Source: UBA73 sp964364885
GTDB taxonomy: Archaea; Nanobdellota; Nanobdellia; Pacearchaeales; GW2011-AR1
DNA: 11,127 nt
Direction of reading: 5' to 3'
Assembly: GCA_964364885.1 (NCBI GenBank)
Contig: CAYIOA010000027.1
Location: 1 to 11,127 of the forward strand
Positions 1 through 8,011 of this stretch are shown here, piece after piece. The position numbers and the translations under genes are program-made. The notes below the pieces were generated by a model, which was not told the origin of the DNA, searched no databases, and saw only the letters and a list, made by a program, of their open reading frames with translations. Position 1 is the stretch's first letter; the number at the start of each line of letters is the position of its first letter.

Positions 1-6
1 ATAAAA

Positions 7-363
7 TTAATGCTGAGAAGAAGAAGATTTCTCCAGCGCAAAAATATTCTCTTGATTTCCAACCCCTGAATCTTGTTTTGTTAAAAACCAAGCAAACTTC
101 AGAAAGTTTTTCGCAGTAATGTTATCCATATTCAACTTGTACATATCAGATTTTCCTACTCTTCGAGTCTTAATAATTATGCCTCTCTCCAAAAATTCAT
201 TAAAAAAACTTTTAAGGGAATTATAGCTTATGTTTGCTTCTCTTGCCATATCTGTCATATTAAAGTCAAAAAAATGATTTCCAATTAAGAAATCCAAAAA
301 TCTCAACTTTGGTGTATCTCCAAAGTATTCCAAAAATGCTGATTTGTTTTCCTTATTTTTCAT
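7..363 (-). CDS. Winged helix-turn-helix transcriptional regulator (archaeal MarR/ArsR-like)
   Basis: This is a complete 118-aa protein, probably a cytoplasmic DNA-binding regulator. After an N-terminal segment (residues 8-30, FLEYFGDTPKLRFLDFLI), a helix-turn-helix is visible at about 36-63 (MTDMAREANISYNSLKSFF, then a helix ending in ERGII). A beta wing follows at about 64-78 (KTRRVGKSDMYKLN), with basic residues at its tip. The last 20 residues look disordered and end in a Ser-rich tail. The fold assignment comes from this helix-turn-helix plus wing pattern, which is common in small archaeal regulators; the ligand and targets cannot be read. The start is supported by a TATA octamer whose first base lies 29 nt upstream, implying a leaderless mRNA. 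It is divergent from the 85-aa gene at 463, with only 99 bp between starts, so control of that gene, of itself, or both is plausible. The stop codon is close to the left edge, so downstream operon partners cannot be judged. Confidence 0.85.
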   Translation of the reverse strand: MKNKENKSAFLEYFGDTPKLRFLDFLIGNHFFDFNMTDMAREANISYNSLKSFFNEFLERGIIIKTRRVGKSDMYKLNMDNITAKNFLKFAWFLTKQDSGVGNQENIFALEKSSSSQH

Positions 364-384
364 ACTTACTCACATTCATACTTA

Positions 385-392
385 TTTATAAA
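385..392 (-). promoter_or_regulatory. TATA box of the winged-helix regulator gene
   Basis: The minus strand reads TTTATAAA. Its first T (392) is 29 nt before the A of the ATG at 363, so transcription should begin at or next to the start codon (leaderless). The octamer is palindromic, but on the plus strand no start codon sits at the matching distance, so the minus-strand use is preferred. Confidence 0.7.
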
Positions 393-433
393 ACTTTCTA
401 TCTTAGATGTTTGAACTATCAAAATAAGAAACA

Positions 434-441
434 TTTAAATA
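434..441 (+). promoter_or_regulatory. TATA box of the 85-aa gene
   Basis: The sequence is TTTAAATA, with its first base 29 nt before the ATG at 463 and a purine-rich BRE-like stretch (AAGAAACA) just upstream. The geometry predicts a leaderless transcript. Only 41 bp separate it from the divergent TATA box at 385-392, so one bound repressor could cover both promoters. Confidence 0.72.
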
Positions 442-462
442 ACAGGTTTTCTTTTGATTTAA

Positions 463-720
463 ATGAAAAAAGAGAAAGCTCAGCTTATGTTTAAACTTGC
501 TTATTCAAAAAAGAATTGGGGAGCAAAGTACGATAGACTCGAACATTTTAAGAGATTCTCAAACTTAAATCATATAATAAAAGAATTAGAGAAGGTAGGA
601 TGGCTAATTGTAAAAAAGAAAACAAATTATACTGGAATCTCGCTTAATCCTTCATTTAAAAAAGAGATTGTCGAATTTATTGAAGAGCAGATGCCTGAAA
701 TTAAAGGTTGGATAAATTAA
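463..720 (+). CDS. Small basic protein of unknown function, possibly winged-helix-like
   Basis: This is a complete 85-aa protein. I do not recognise it as a named family. A lysine-rich N-terminus with a motif around GAKYDRLEHFKRF (20-32) leads into a predicted helix (NLNHIIKELEKVG, 34-46). A beta hairpin follows (WLIVKKKTNYTGISLN, 47-62), then a C-terminal helix (FKKEIVEFIEEQMPEI). Helix, two-stranded wing and helix in that order would fit a degenerate winged-helix or other small nucleic-acid-binding fold, but no typical helix-turn-helix recognition helix is clear. There is no signal peptide or membrane segment, so it should be cytoplasmic. The start is fixed by a TATA box 29 nt upstream and is probably leaderless. 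It is divergent from the winged-helix regulator. The short, conserved-looking aromatic and basic residues argue for a real gene. Confidence 0.75.
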   Translation: MKKEKAQLMFKLAYSKKNWGAKYDRLEHFKRFSNLNHIIKELEKVGWLIVKKKTNYTGISLNPSFKKEIVEFIEEQMPEIKGWIN

Positions 721-733
721 TTTATTATTCCAG

Positions 734-760
734 CTATAAATTATAGTAATTTTATAGTTA
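734..760. repeat. AT-rich palindrome and 11-bp-spaced direct repeat upstream of the 806 gene
   Basis: A perfect palindrome, CTATAA-a-TTATAG (734-746), overlaps a direct repeat TTATAGT at 741-747 and 752-758, a spacing of about one helical turn. It lies 17 bp upstream of the TATA box at 777 and 13 bp after the stop of the 85-aa gene. It could be an operator or part of a T-rich termination region; AT-rich DNA also yields such patterns by chance. Confidence 0.3.
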
Positions 761-776
761 CAACAATATAGAAATA

Positions 777-784
777 TTTAAATA
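777..784 (+). promoter_or_regulatory. TATA box of the 281-aa gene
   Basis: The sequence is TTTAAATA, preceded by GAAATA (BRE-like). Its first base is 29 nt before the ATG at 806, the same spacing as at 434, 392 and 10211. This shows that the 281-aa gene has its own promoter, is probably leaderless, and need not be cotranscribed with the 85-aa gene. Confidence 0.75.
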
Positions 785-805
785 GTCCGTTTATCAAAAA
801 AGTCT

Positions 806-1651
806 ATGGATTTAAAAGCGATTTTATCAAAAGTTAAATCTCAAAAAAATAAAATACTCGGCGGAGTTTTAACTGTCGCAGCCTTAAGCGGAGCATACGC
901 TCTAATCAGCAATATACCTGCACAAAAAAGAACTTACTTAAGCTCTTCTACAAACGCTCTTTCTGTCAGAGGAGAAGAGCAAACAGCCACCCTTCCATCT
1001 TATTCAATCGAAGAAATTGTTATTGATTCAGGAGAAAACAAAAAAGCATATATGGCTCTTCCTCTCCCGCAAAACAAAACAGCCAAAGTTGGCGACTTAA
1101 TTTTATCACGAGAAGTTTTACAGACATTTCACCTTGTGCCATATGAAAACTCCAGAGAAACAATAAGGAACAATAGTGTAACAACAGAACCTCTAGGAGA
1201 AGTATATCTTCCAATAAATGTGATAGCAGAAGAAGGAGTCATAACAATGAACACAACTAACACTCCAAAAAGAACAACAATTACTTATAGTCTGGAAAAA
1301 ACTCTAAATGAAGAAATTAAAGAAACTGAATTAGGAACAAGAACAAGAACTCTCACTTCAACTGGAAAGAAATTACCAGCAAAACTAATAATAAACCAAC
1401 TAGAATTATACAGATTCCCAATACCAGACAGTATTCTCGCAAACGACCTTAATCTAGGGCTTATGAATTCAAACGCTGTGCAGGAAACTTTGATAGAAAG
1501 AAAAGATGGAAAAACAACAATAAAAAACAGATTAACAGGAGAAGCTTACGCTTTAATAAAAGCAGATTTAGTTGACGTGCCAGAACAAAAACCAGCTGTA
1601 GAAGAAAATAAAGAAATAACTGCAGAATTCGAGTCAACTTCATCTCAATAA
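806..1651 (+). CDS. Membrane-anchored exported protein of unknown function
   Basis: This is a complete 281-aa protein. A short basic cytoplasmic N-terminus (MDLKAILSKVKSQKNK) precedes one hydrophobic segment at about residues 17-35 (ILGGVLTVAALSGAYALIS). The remaining roughly 245 residues are polar and should lie outside the membrane. No signal-peptidase site is obvious, so an uncleaved N-terminal anchor is likeliest. The outer part is rich in Thr, Asn and Glu, looks beta-rich, contains a few N-glycosylation sequons (NKT, NNS, NTT), has no cysteine and ends in an acidic, probably disordered tail. Residues 70-160 (including KVGDLILSREVL and VYLPINVIAEEGVI) recall small beta-barrel domains, but I cannot assign a family. 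The start is fixed by the TATA box 29 nt upstream. The gene converges on the central surface-protein operon with only 21 bp between the stop codons, so the two transcripts probably overlap at their 3' ends. Confidence 0.8.
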   Translation: MDLKAILSKVKSQKNKILGGVLTVAALSGAYALISNIPAQKRTYLSSSTNALSVRGEEQTATLPSYSIEEIVIDSGENKKAYMALPLPQNKTAKVGDLILSREVLQTFHLVPYENSRETIRNNSVTTEPLGEVYLPINVIAEEGVITMNTTNTPKRTTITYSLEKTLNEEIKETELGTRTRTLTSTGKKLPAKLIINQLELYRFPIPDSILANDLNLGLMNSNAVQETLIERKDGKTTIKNRLTGEAYALIKADLVDVPEQKPAVEENKEITAEFESTSSQ

Positions 1652-1672
1652 TCATTAAAGTAATCTATTCAA
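1652..1672. other. 21-bp convergent gap between the 281-aa gene and the surface-protein operon
   Basis: The two stop codons face each other with 21 AT-rich bases between them. I see no strong hairpin and no long T-run on either strand, so termination of each transcript probably occurs inside the opposing gene. Confidence 0.5.
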
Positions 1673-4600
1673 TTACTCAAAACTCACAGGAACAACCGCT
1701 CTTATTATACTCTCTTTTTTAACAGTCATCTCTCCATTCTTTCTCTCAAGACAAGTTCCAGTCGCACTGTAAGTCTGTGCAAAACTAGCTGGAATGCGAA
1801 TTTCCTTCGCGCTCTCCTCAAACACAACTGCCTGAACAGCGCCGTCAGCATTATTATAAGAAACCCTGAAACTGTCACAATCATGCTCAACTTTCAAAAT
1901 AAGAGTATCTCCAAGTTGAACATTAGAAATATCAATCAAATTTCCATCTCTCTCTGTAGAAAATCCGAATGTTTTCACTGCAAAACTTTTCACAGAACTT
2001 TCTGAAGCAGAGCAGCCAGAAGGAATATTTATCTTAATATTAGCAGGTAGTTTTTCATTAAGCCCTGTCTGAGTTTTCAAAATCTCTCTTAATTGTATAT
2101 TTCCAGATTCTTCGCTCGTGAACAATCTGACTTTATCTATCTCTCTGCTTCTGCAAAGTTTCTCACTAACATCATACAAACTTTCATCTCCTGTTGTCAA
2201 ATAAATATTTTCCTCTTTAACATCAGAATTTTTCTCCGAATCAGCTTTTTTTCTTTCCAGCAAGCGCAGAACATAAAGCATGTCCTCCTGCAAATTAAAT
2301 AATCCTTCTCCTGTAATTTCTATATATTCTGTGTCACTTAACAAACCGTCCTTATACAATTCATCAACAAATCCTTTATTGCCAGAATAAGTTCCGTGCC
2401 TGTCTTTTGCAGATTCAATAGCTGTTTCCAAAATCCATTTCTCCCTCTCATTCACCTCTCCAGCAATAGATTTTGCAGACCAATTATCTATTTTCAAATT
2501 ATTTATCGCAAGAGCAGATTGAAATACCTCTGCGCTGACAGAAACACTCGATACTGTAACTTTAACACTTCCATCCTCCTCAACTCTGGCTATTTCCTCA
2601 AAATTATTTTCAAAACTGTAATATACTTTATTTCCAGATACACTATACTTGCTTGCTTCCCCATTCAAAAGAAGAGTATTGCTCTTCGTCAAATCAAAAT
2701 TATCAGGCAGTCTAAGAGAAGACTTTGTCGTCGGTTGAATAGTTGGCTGAGTCGTAGGTTGAGTGGTTGGTTGAGTAGTTGTAGTCGGTTGTGAAGTTGG
2801 TTGCGTCGTCGGCTTAGTCGCTGTAGTTTTCTCAGCATCCTTCGCTCTAGAACTATCTTTATCTTTCATTAATAAATCACGCGCAACAATTTCATAAACT
2901 CCTCCTTTAATCAATATCAAATTAGCTTTTTGATGATTGTAAAATACTCTCTCAAAAACAAGTTCAATCTGTTTCAGAATTTCCTGAGATTCACTTTCTT
3001 TATTGCTGCTTCTAATCAATTTATCTCTGACCGTTTCCAAGCTTCTAATTTCCCCTGCAGCATCATCCTCTCTCAACAATTCACCTCTTGCCTGCAGTTC
3101 CTCAACAACTCCTTTCTCAAGAGCTTCAAGCGTATCATTCTTCACTCCAATATTTGCGTCTGTAATTGCATTGTCAACACTTCTCTTGTCAAGCCAGCAT
3201 CTAATCTTAGGGTCATCGCAATATCCTGCTTCAACCCACCTAGTCGGCTCAGTCGAACTCCCGGGATTTCTTGAAGCGCAGATTCTCACAACTCCCCTGT
3301 TGTAAATTCCAGGACTAATTGTTTCTTGAACCCCAACCTGAACATTAGGATTCAGCAAAGCGCCCGGATTCGGGCTTCCGCTTATGCACTCTGCTTCAGA
3401 AGTTATTCCTTTCTTCCCAAGCTCGTCAGAAACATAAACATCTCTCAAATAATTCACAGCAAAGCTGGTTGAAACTTGTTTAAACCCGCACTCTTCATTT
3501 TGATTTATCCTTACGCACAATTCCTTATATCCTTCAGGAGCTGTAAAGTCCCGAGTCTGAGAAGCATACCCTCCTCTTGGAATAAATCCAGAAGCAACTG
3601 TAACTTGCGGTGCAATTGAATAATAAGAAGATTCAGGTGGCGTTCTCAGATAAACTTGATAATTAACTCCCTGATCTTTCCCTCCAAATATATGATAGAA
3701 CACTTTGTATCTAGAAGTTGCAGGTATTGTTACATCACTGTATTTTTGCGCATCAAACCACGCATGGAATTGCGGCGGACTGTCAGGCTCAATCAAAGTC
3801 TTAAATGCTGTCGGCGCCTTAGCAGAAATAAATGCCTTGCAGAATTGAGTCCCTGCTTCATTAACATTTCTTATTTGAAATGCATTAATAGAATTTACAG
3901 CATATTGTTGCGTGAAATAAGTCATAGAATTCTGCATGTTCTGCCAGGCTGACTGAACAGTTAGATACTCTCCTCCTCCTCTAACTCCCTGCCCATACGC
4001 AATCTCCAGCATTCTGGGAATTAAGACATTAACATAAGGTGCAACCTGATTCCAGAAAAACTCGCACAAGTAAATTGAATATATCTCGTCGCAGATTCCA
4101 ATTAGTTTCCCAGTTTCCAGATTTTCCTGCAGGCAGTCTCTATGGCTTTTCATTATCGAAACCAAGCCGTCAATTCCAGCTTGAATTCCTGTTAAACAAA
4201 CAGGCACAACAATCCCCTCTCTAATATTCGGCAGGCATAATAACGCGCTCCCAACAATTCCTGTTTGAACAACATCTGCAACTCTATAAGTTCCTCCAAA
4301 ATCGCATCTCGAACTCGGGCATATCACAGGATCGCAAACATTAAACATTAAATGGCAATCTTTTGGAGACATAAAGTCCTGGCATTGTGTTCCAGGCGCG
4401 CCGGCAGCAGGAGCACCTACCTCAAACCTCTCTCCTCCAACTGTAACAAACTTCACTCCCTGCCCGTATTGTCTTGCAGCATCTTCAATAGCTCTTATGC
4501 CTCTTGAGATTAAACTTCTAGCTTCCTGCTCATTCAAATTTGGAAATACTCCAAGTGGCTGTCCTGTATTCAAATTAACCTGCTCGCATAAATCATCTCC

Positions 4601-7600
4601 AAGCCCTGTTTCAAATTCAACTCTGCCATTTTCTCCAACATTGCAAAGCCAGAAACTTGTAACTCTTCCAGACGCATCAAAGGCTCCTATTCCTCCAAAA
4701 ACAGGAAGAGTTTGTTTCGTCGCAGAATACCACCCTCTCTTAACATCAAAAGGAACAACTGCAGGCATTCCTCTATACGGCTCTGTTTCATAATATTTAA
4801 CAACTCTGTCTCTTAAAACAATCTCGTTGTTATATTCAACTCTTGAAGCTGACTTAATATTATTAATCCCATAAGTGCTCAAAAACGCAGGAACTTTCCC
4901 ATCCTCAATCTTAGTATATTCTTTTTTATTTTCATCATAATAATAAATTTCCTGGACACCGTAAACTCCGCTTCTTGAATCAGCTTCTTTCATGCCTAGA
5001 ATGTATCTTCCTGTTTTAAACTGCTCTGCTCCTGCTATCGGCTTTCCGTCTGCTCCAGTTAAAGACGCTCCTCCAACAAATGCAGTAGAGCTGTGTGTTA
5101 TCCCCTCTTCAAACTTAATTCCTTTATCGCTAAACTTATTAGAAACAGGAACAACTTCAGCCAGTCTATTCTGCTGGTTTCCAGCACTCGGATAAAAGGG
5201 CGCTCCAAGCCCCTCCCCTTTTAATTTATCAGAATTTTTTATCTCTCTGACAACAGCCCTGTTATCATTAATCCTGTCAGCTATATTCCTAAACTTGCTG
5301 TTCAAATTCTCTCCCTGGCTCGCTCCATACTTTGAGTTTCCTTGCAGCTCAGAATACAGCATTATAGAGCGGATTGCGTCAGTGCTGGCAATTCCATCCT
5401 TGACATTTTTTTCACTCAATAATTCATTAACGCTGATTTGTTTAATTTCCTTGCCATTTTCATCAACCCATCTCTCTCTTAATCCTTCTAAACTAACAAC
5501 TGTATTCCCATATTTTGCCCGCGCCTCTGCCGCAAGCGCCTCTCTAACCTTGTCGCTGTTTACCGAAGTTCCATAAATTCCAGAGCTGGTTACATACTCT
5601 GGTTGCGATTGAATTTGTTTTATTCTGGCATTAACTTTATTCAGAGCAGACGAAGTCGCGCTGACATCAGAATCAATTTCTCCTGCCTTTCCTAAATAGC
5701 ACGCGTCTAAATCAGCATAATCTCCTCTTGAAACAAACTCAGCACATTTGTTCCTCCATCCTTTATCTCCGCCCATAACTTCCTGCCTCGCCAATGCCTC
5801 CCCGCTCAATCCAGAAACAAAATTCTTAAACGACAAAACTGTCGAAGTGGCAAAACACGCCGCCTTCAATCCGCTGACAACATTCCCTAATTTCCCGGAA
5901 ATATCCTCCCACTTCTTTATCGTCTTGTTCAGGTTCTCAATTCTCTCAGCAGTTTTATCAGGGCTCAGCTTAATTGCTCTCTTTTCAATGCCGATATGAA
6001 TGCTCAAATTCGTATCAATTACTGTCCCTCTTGCGCTGGGCAATATTCTTATTTTTGCAACACTTTCCACATTCGCCTTGCCAAAGCCGACAATAGCTCC
6101 GCAAACATCTTTTCCTTGCTCGCCCTCCCTAAAAATAAATTCCTTCTTTGAGCCAAGTTTATCCTGCTCAAGGCAGTAAGCGCTAATCCTTGCTTTCTCA
6201 GCATCTACTTCATTTAAGACTATCTCTCCGCGATTATCAATTTTCTTGCGCTCATCCTTCTCAAAAACAATTCTTTTATTATCAACAAGAAGCTCTGCGC
6301 TTTGCTTTTTAGATGGTTTATCCAAGCTCAAAAGCCGTATTGTTCTAGAAGCGTCATCTAACTCAATAACATCAGCAGCAGAACTTCCGTCAATCCTTGA
6401 AAGAATATTCAGCTCATTAGTATAAATATCAGCTTGGGAAGAATCAGGATAAATTTCCAGATATTTGTTAATTAAGTTTATTTTCGTACTTTCTTTTCCA
6501 AAATCGCCGGCTAATGTAATTGCTCTCTCCAACGCCTGTTGTCCGTATTTCTGCTCACTTCCTTCTGATGGTTCGGCAGGGTAATCTTCGGCAACTTCTT
6601 TATAATTATCAACAGCACCATCAAAATATCTGAGAGTGTTCTGAGATAATTTAAGATTAATTTCCCCTAAACTATAAGACTGCTCAGCATTCTTCCTTCT
6701 TTTATATTCCTTTAATGCCTCTCTAACTTTACCAAGCCATTCCTTATCTTCTTCTTTAATACTCTTTTCATAAACTCCAGAACTGCTTATTAGAACTAGC
6801 CCGTCTCCTGCTCCAATTTTTAATAGTTGCTCTTTTTCATCCAGAGAGTAGACGCCCTGCCTGCTTTTTTCTTTAACAGAGCTCAGCTCAATTTCGTAAT
6901 TACCCTCTTTTTCACTTGGCTCGATAGTTTTTCCATCAACAACAAAAACATCAAACAAAGCAGAATTCTTAGCTCCTAGAGAAAGCTCAATTTTCTTTCC
7001 TTTGCATCTTATTGAAACATTTCCGCTCTCTCCATCCTCTCCGATTTCAATCCTGTCAACATTGCATCTATCATCCAGAAATCTTGAGCCTTTGTAAACA
7101 TCAAATCTCTCAACTCCTCCGCTGCCCTCAATTTCTATTGTCGCCTTGTCATCAGCACTAACAAACCCATCATAAACTACCTGCAATCCAGCCCTGCAAT
7201 AAAGCCCTGGAACAAAAATCTCTCTTGAGCTCTCTCCTTTATTAGCTCTTGTTGTAATAACTCTTTGATCTCCCTGATAAATTGAAACAGTTGCAGAATT
7301 AGAATCCGCCTCTTCTAATCTGACAAAATATCTTCCTTTCCAGAAACTCTGCTTTAGCTTTTCACTTTCCCATTCAGAATCAGATGTCTGCGTTAAAATA
7401 AACTCCGCTCTTCCAACTCCATAAGCATTCCCAGCAACATAATCTATTCTCGCCCTCAAACTAACATTCACAAAATCCGGTAGCTTGCTTTCATCCGGCT
7501 CCTGTTTTAAAACAACAACAGCATATCCTAAGTTATTTAACAGCGGGGTTCCTAATAGCTGATCTCTCGACCTTATTGCTGCTCTTGCAGGATGAAATCC

Positions 7601-8011
7601 AGCGCCTATAACTCCAGGCGGGTAATTCCCGCTGAAACTCATGCTCCTAATCTGGTTTATATCAATAAATGGGTTTATATCCAGCGCATCAATCTGGCAG
7701 AACACAGGAACATTCTGGTCAGCAAGCAAATCACTTCTAACAACAGCAGGCTGGCATCCCAGAGGAGAAACCTGCAAAAGCAGATCCTCTCGGTCTCTGC
7801 ATGCTTCAGCATCTCCTAAAATCGGCCAATATGTATTAATATTTCTGCCATAATAAATCTGAAAAGTTGGCCTAGGCTGATAACTAGAAAAACCAGTTCC
7901 GCTTCCGCCGGTAGTCCTTTGAATGCCCTGGGCATTGGCAAATTCCAAAACAAAAAGAGCGCTGGCTAAAATAATTGCAATCAAAACAAAAAACATTTTC
8001 TTATCTCTCAT
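1673..8011 (-). CDS. Giant secreted multidomain protein (2112 aa), partner of the pilin-anchored protein
   Basis: This protein probably acts outside the cell. The ATG at 8011 is preferred over an in-frame ATG at 8101 because it has a Shine-Dalgarno GGTGGAG four bases upstream and gives a clean signal peptide (MRDKKMFFVLIAIILASALF, cleavage likely after ANA at 27). Regions by residue: a beta-rich N-domain at 40-320 with cysteines 71, 86, 105, 272 and 316; a TPR-like pair of helical hairpins near 450-535 (AVDNYKEVAEDYP, LINKYLEIYPDSSQ); a helical stretch at about 680-800; a conserved-looking domain at 1076-1209 (EPYRGMPAVVPFDVKRGWY); a ten-cysteine module at 1210-1316; beta-rich 1408-1515; a Thr/Pro/Gln linker at 1729-1762; and a C-terminal region at 1763-2112. 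No protease, glycosidase or nuclease motif is visible. It is the last gene of the operon and overlaps the 618-aa gene by 11 bp. From memory, the N-domain and cysteine module resemble uncharacterised giant proteins of Pacearchaeota and Woesearchaeota. Function is unknown; adhesion or envelope scaffolding is inference. Confidence 0.88.
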   Translation of the reverse strand: MRDKKMFFVLIAIILASALFVLEFANAQGIQRTTGGSGTGFSSYQPRPTFQIYYGRNINTYWPILGDAEACRDREDLLLQVSPLGCQPAVVRSDLLADQNVPVFCQIDALDINPFIDINQIRSMSFSGNYPPGVIGAGFHPARAAIRSRDQLLGTPLLNNLGYAVVVLKQEPDESKLPDFVNVSLRARIDYVAGNAYGVGRAEFILTQTSDSEWESEKLKQSFWKGRYFVRLEEADSNSATVSIYQGDQRVITTRANKGESSREIFVPGLYCRAGLQVVYDGFVSADDKATIEIEGSGGVERFDVYKGSRFLDDRCNVDRIEIGEDGESGNVSIRCKGKKIELSLGAKNSALFDVFVVDGKTIEPSEKEGNYEIELSSVKEKSRQGVYSLDEKEQLLKIGAGDGLVLISSSGVYEKSIKEEDKEWLGKVREALKEYKRRKNAEQSYSLGEINLKLSQNTLRYFDGAVDNYKEVAEDYPAEPSEGSEQKYGQQALERAITLAGDFGKESTKINLINKYLEIYPDSSQADIYTNELNILSRIDGSSAADVIELDDASRTIRLLSLDKPSKKQSAELLVDNKRIVFEKDERKKIDNRGEIVLNEVDAEKARISAYCLEQDKLGSKKEFIFREGEQGKDVCGAIVGFGKANVESVAKIRILPSARGTVIDTNLSIHIGIEKRAIKLSPDKTAERIENLNKTIKKWEDISGKLGNVVSGLKAACFATSTVLSFKNFVSGLSGEALARQEVMGGDKGWRNKCAEFVSRGDYADLDACYLGKAGEIDSDVSATSSALNKVNARIKQIQSQPEYVTSSGIYGTSVNSDKVREALAAEARAKYGNTVVSLEGLRERWVDENGKEIKQISVNELLSEKNVKDGIASTDAIRSIMLYSELQGNSKYGASQGENLNSKFRNIADRINDNRAVVREIKNSDKLKGEGLGAPFYPSAGNQQNRLAEVVPVSNKFSDKGIKFEEGITHSSTAFVGGASLTGADGKPIAGAEQFKTGRYILGMKEADSRSGVYGVQEIYYYDENKKEYTKIEDGKVPAFLSTYGINNIKSASRVEYNNEIVLRDRVVKYYETEPYRGMPAVVPFDVKRGWYSATKQTLPVFGGIGAFDASGRVTSFWLCNVGENGRVEFETGLGDDLCEQVNLNTGQPLGVFPNLNEQEARSLISRGIRAIEDAARQYGQGVKFVTVGGERFEVGAPAAGAPGTQCQDFMSPKDCHLMFNVCDPVICPSSRCDFGGTYRVADVVQTGIVGSALLCLPNIREGIVVPVCLTGIQAGIDGLVSIMKSHRDCLQENLETGKLIGICDEIYSIYLCEFFWNQVAPYVNVLIPRMLEIAYGQGVRGGGEYLTVQSAWQNMQNSMTYFTQQYAVNSINAFQIRNVNEAGTQFCKAFISAKAPTAFKTLIEPDSPPQFHAWFDAQKYSDVTIPATSRYKVFYHIFGGKDQGVNYQVYLRTPPESSYYSIAPQVTVASGFIPRGGYASQTRDFTAPEGYKELCVRINQNEECGFKQVSTSFAVNYLRDVYVSDELGKKGITSEAECISGSPNPGALLNPNVQVGVQETISPGIYNRGVVRICASRNPGSSTEPTRWVEAGYCDDPKIRCWLDKRSVDNAITDANIGVKNDTLEALEKGVVEELQARGELLREDDAAGEIRSLETVRDKLIRSSNKESESQEILKQIELVFERVFYNHQKANLILIKGGVYEIVARDLLMKDKDSSRAKDAEKTTATKPTTQPTSQPTTTTQPTTQPTTQPTIQPTTKSSLRLPDNFDLTKSNTLLLNGEASKYSVSGNKVYYSFENNFEEIARVEEDGSVKVTVSSVSVSAEVFQSALAINNLKIDNWSAKSIAGEVNEREKWILETAIESAKDRHGTYSGNKGFVDELYKDGLLSDTEYIEITGEGLFNLQEDMLYVLRLLERKKADSEKNSDVKEENIYLTTGDESLYDVSEKLCRSREIDKVRLFTSEESGNIQLREILKTQTGLNEKLPANIKINIPSGCSASESSVKSFAVKTFGFSTERDGNLIDISNVQLGDTLILKVEHDCDSFRVSYNNADGAVQAVVFEESAKEIRIPASFAQTYSATGTCLERKNGEMTVKKESIIRAVVPVSFE
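2726..2827 (-). repeat. Low-complexity Thr/Pro/Gln linker inside the giant protein
   Basis: This codes for residues 1729-1762: 34 residues made of TTQP-type units, with nearly nothing but Thr, Pro and Gln apart from single Ala, Lys, Ser and Ile residues. Such segments are extended, flexible stalks and common O-glycosylation sites in secreted proteins. It separates the cysteine-bearing body from the C-terminal 350 residues. The underlying DNA is a degenerate 9-12 bp tandem repeat, so copy number may vary between strains. Confidence 0.85.
4064..4384 (-). other. Ten-cysteine module of the giant protein
   Basis: Residues 1210-1316 hold ten cysteines in about 107 residues, the densest cluster in the protein. 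Visible blocks are QCQDFMSPKDC, FNVCDPVICPSSRCDFGG, SALLCLP, VVPVCLTG, HRDCLQ, GICDEIYSIYLC and EFFW. An even number of cysteines in an exported protein suggests five disulfides, though the CPSSRC block could also bind metal. Moderately hydrophobic stretches (VVQTGIVGSALL, EGIVVPVCLTGIQAGI) may pack against or insert into the membrane. Confidence 0.7.

Noticed and set aside
393..433. Loose inverted repeat TCTTA...TAAGA between the divergent TATA boxes
   Set aside because: Only five bases pair over a long spacer in AT-rich DNA, within chance expectation.
309..494. Plus-strand 61-codon open frame across the divergent promoter region
   Set aside because: It overlaps both TATA boxes and the starts of two better-supported genes. 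Its translation is unstructured and aromatic-rich.
2396..2794. Plus-strand open frame of 132 codons opposite the giant gene
   Set aside because: It is antisense to a strongly supported coding region. It has an arginine/cysteine/serine-rich composition typical of a shadow frame, and no TATA box or SD at its start.
2930..5999. Several plus-strand open frames of 60-115 codons
   Set aside because: All lie antisense within the giant gene. They arise because its codon usage leaves few stops on the opposite strand, and none shows domain-like sequence or its own promoter.
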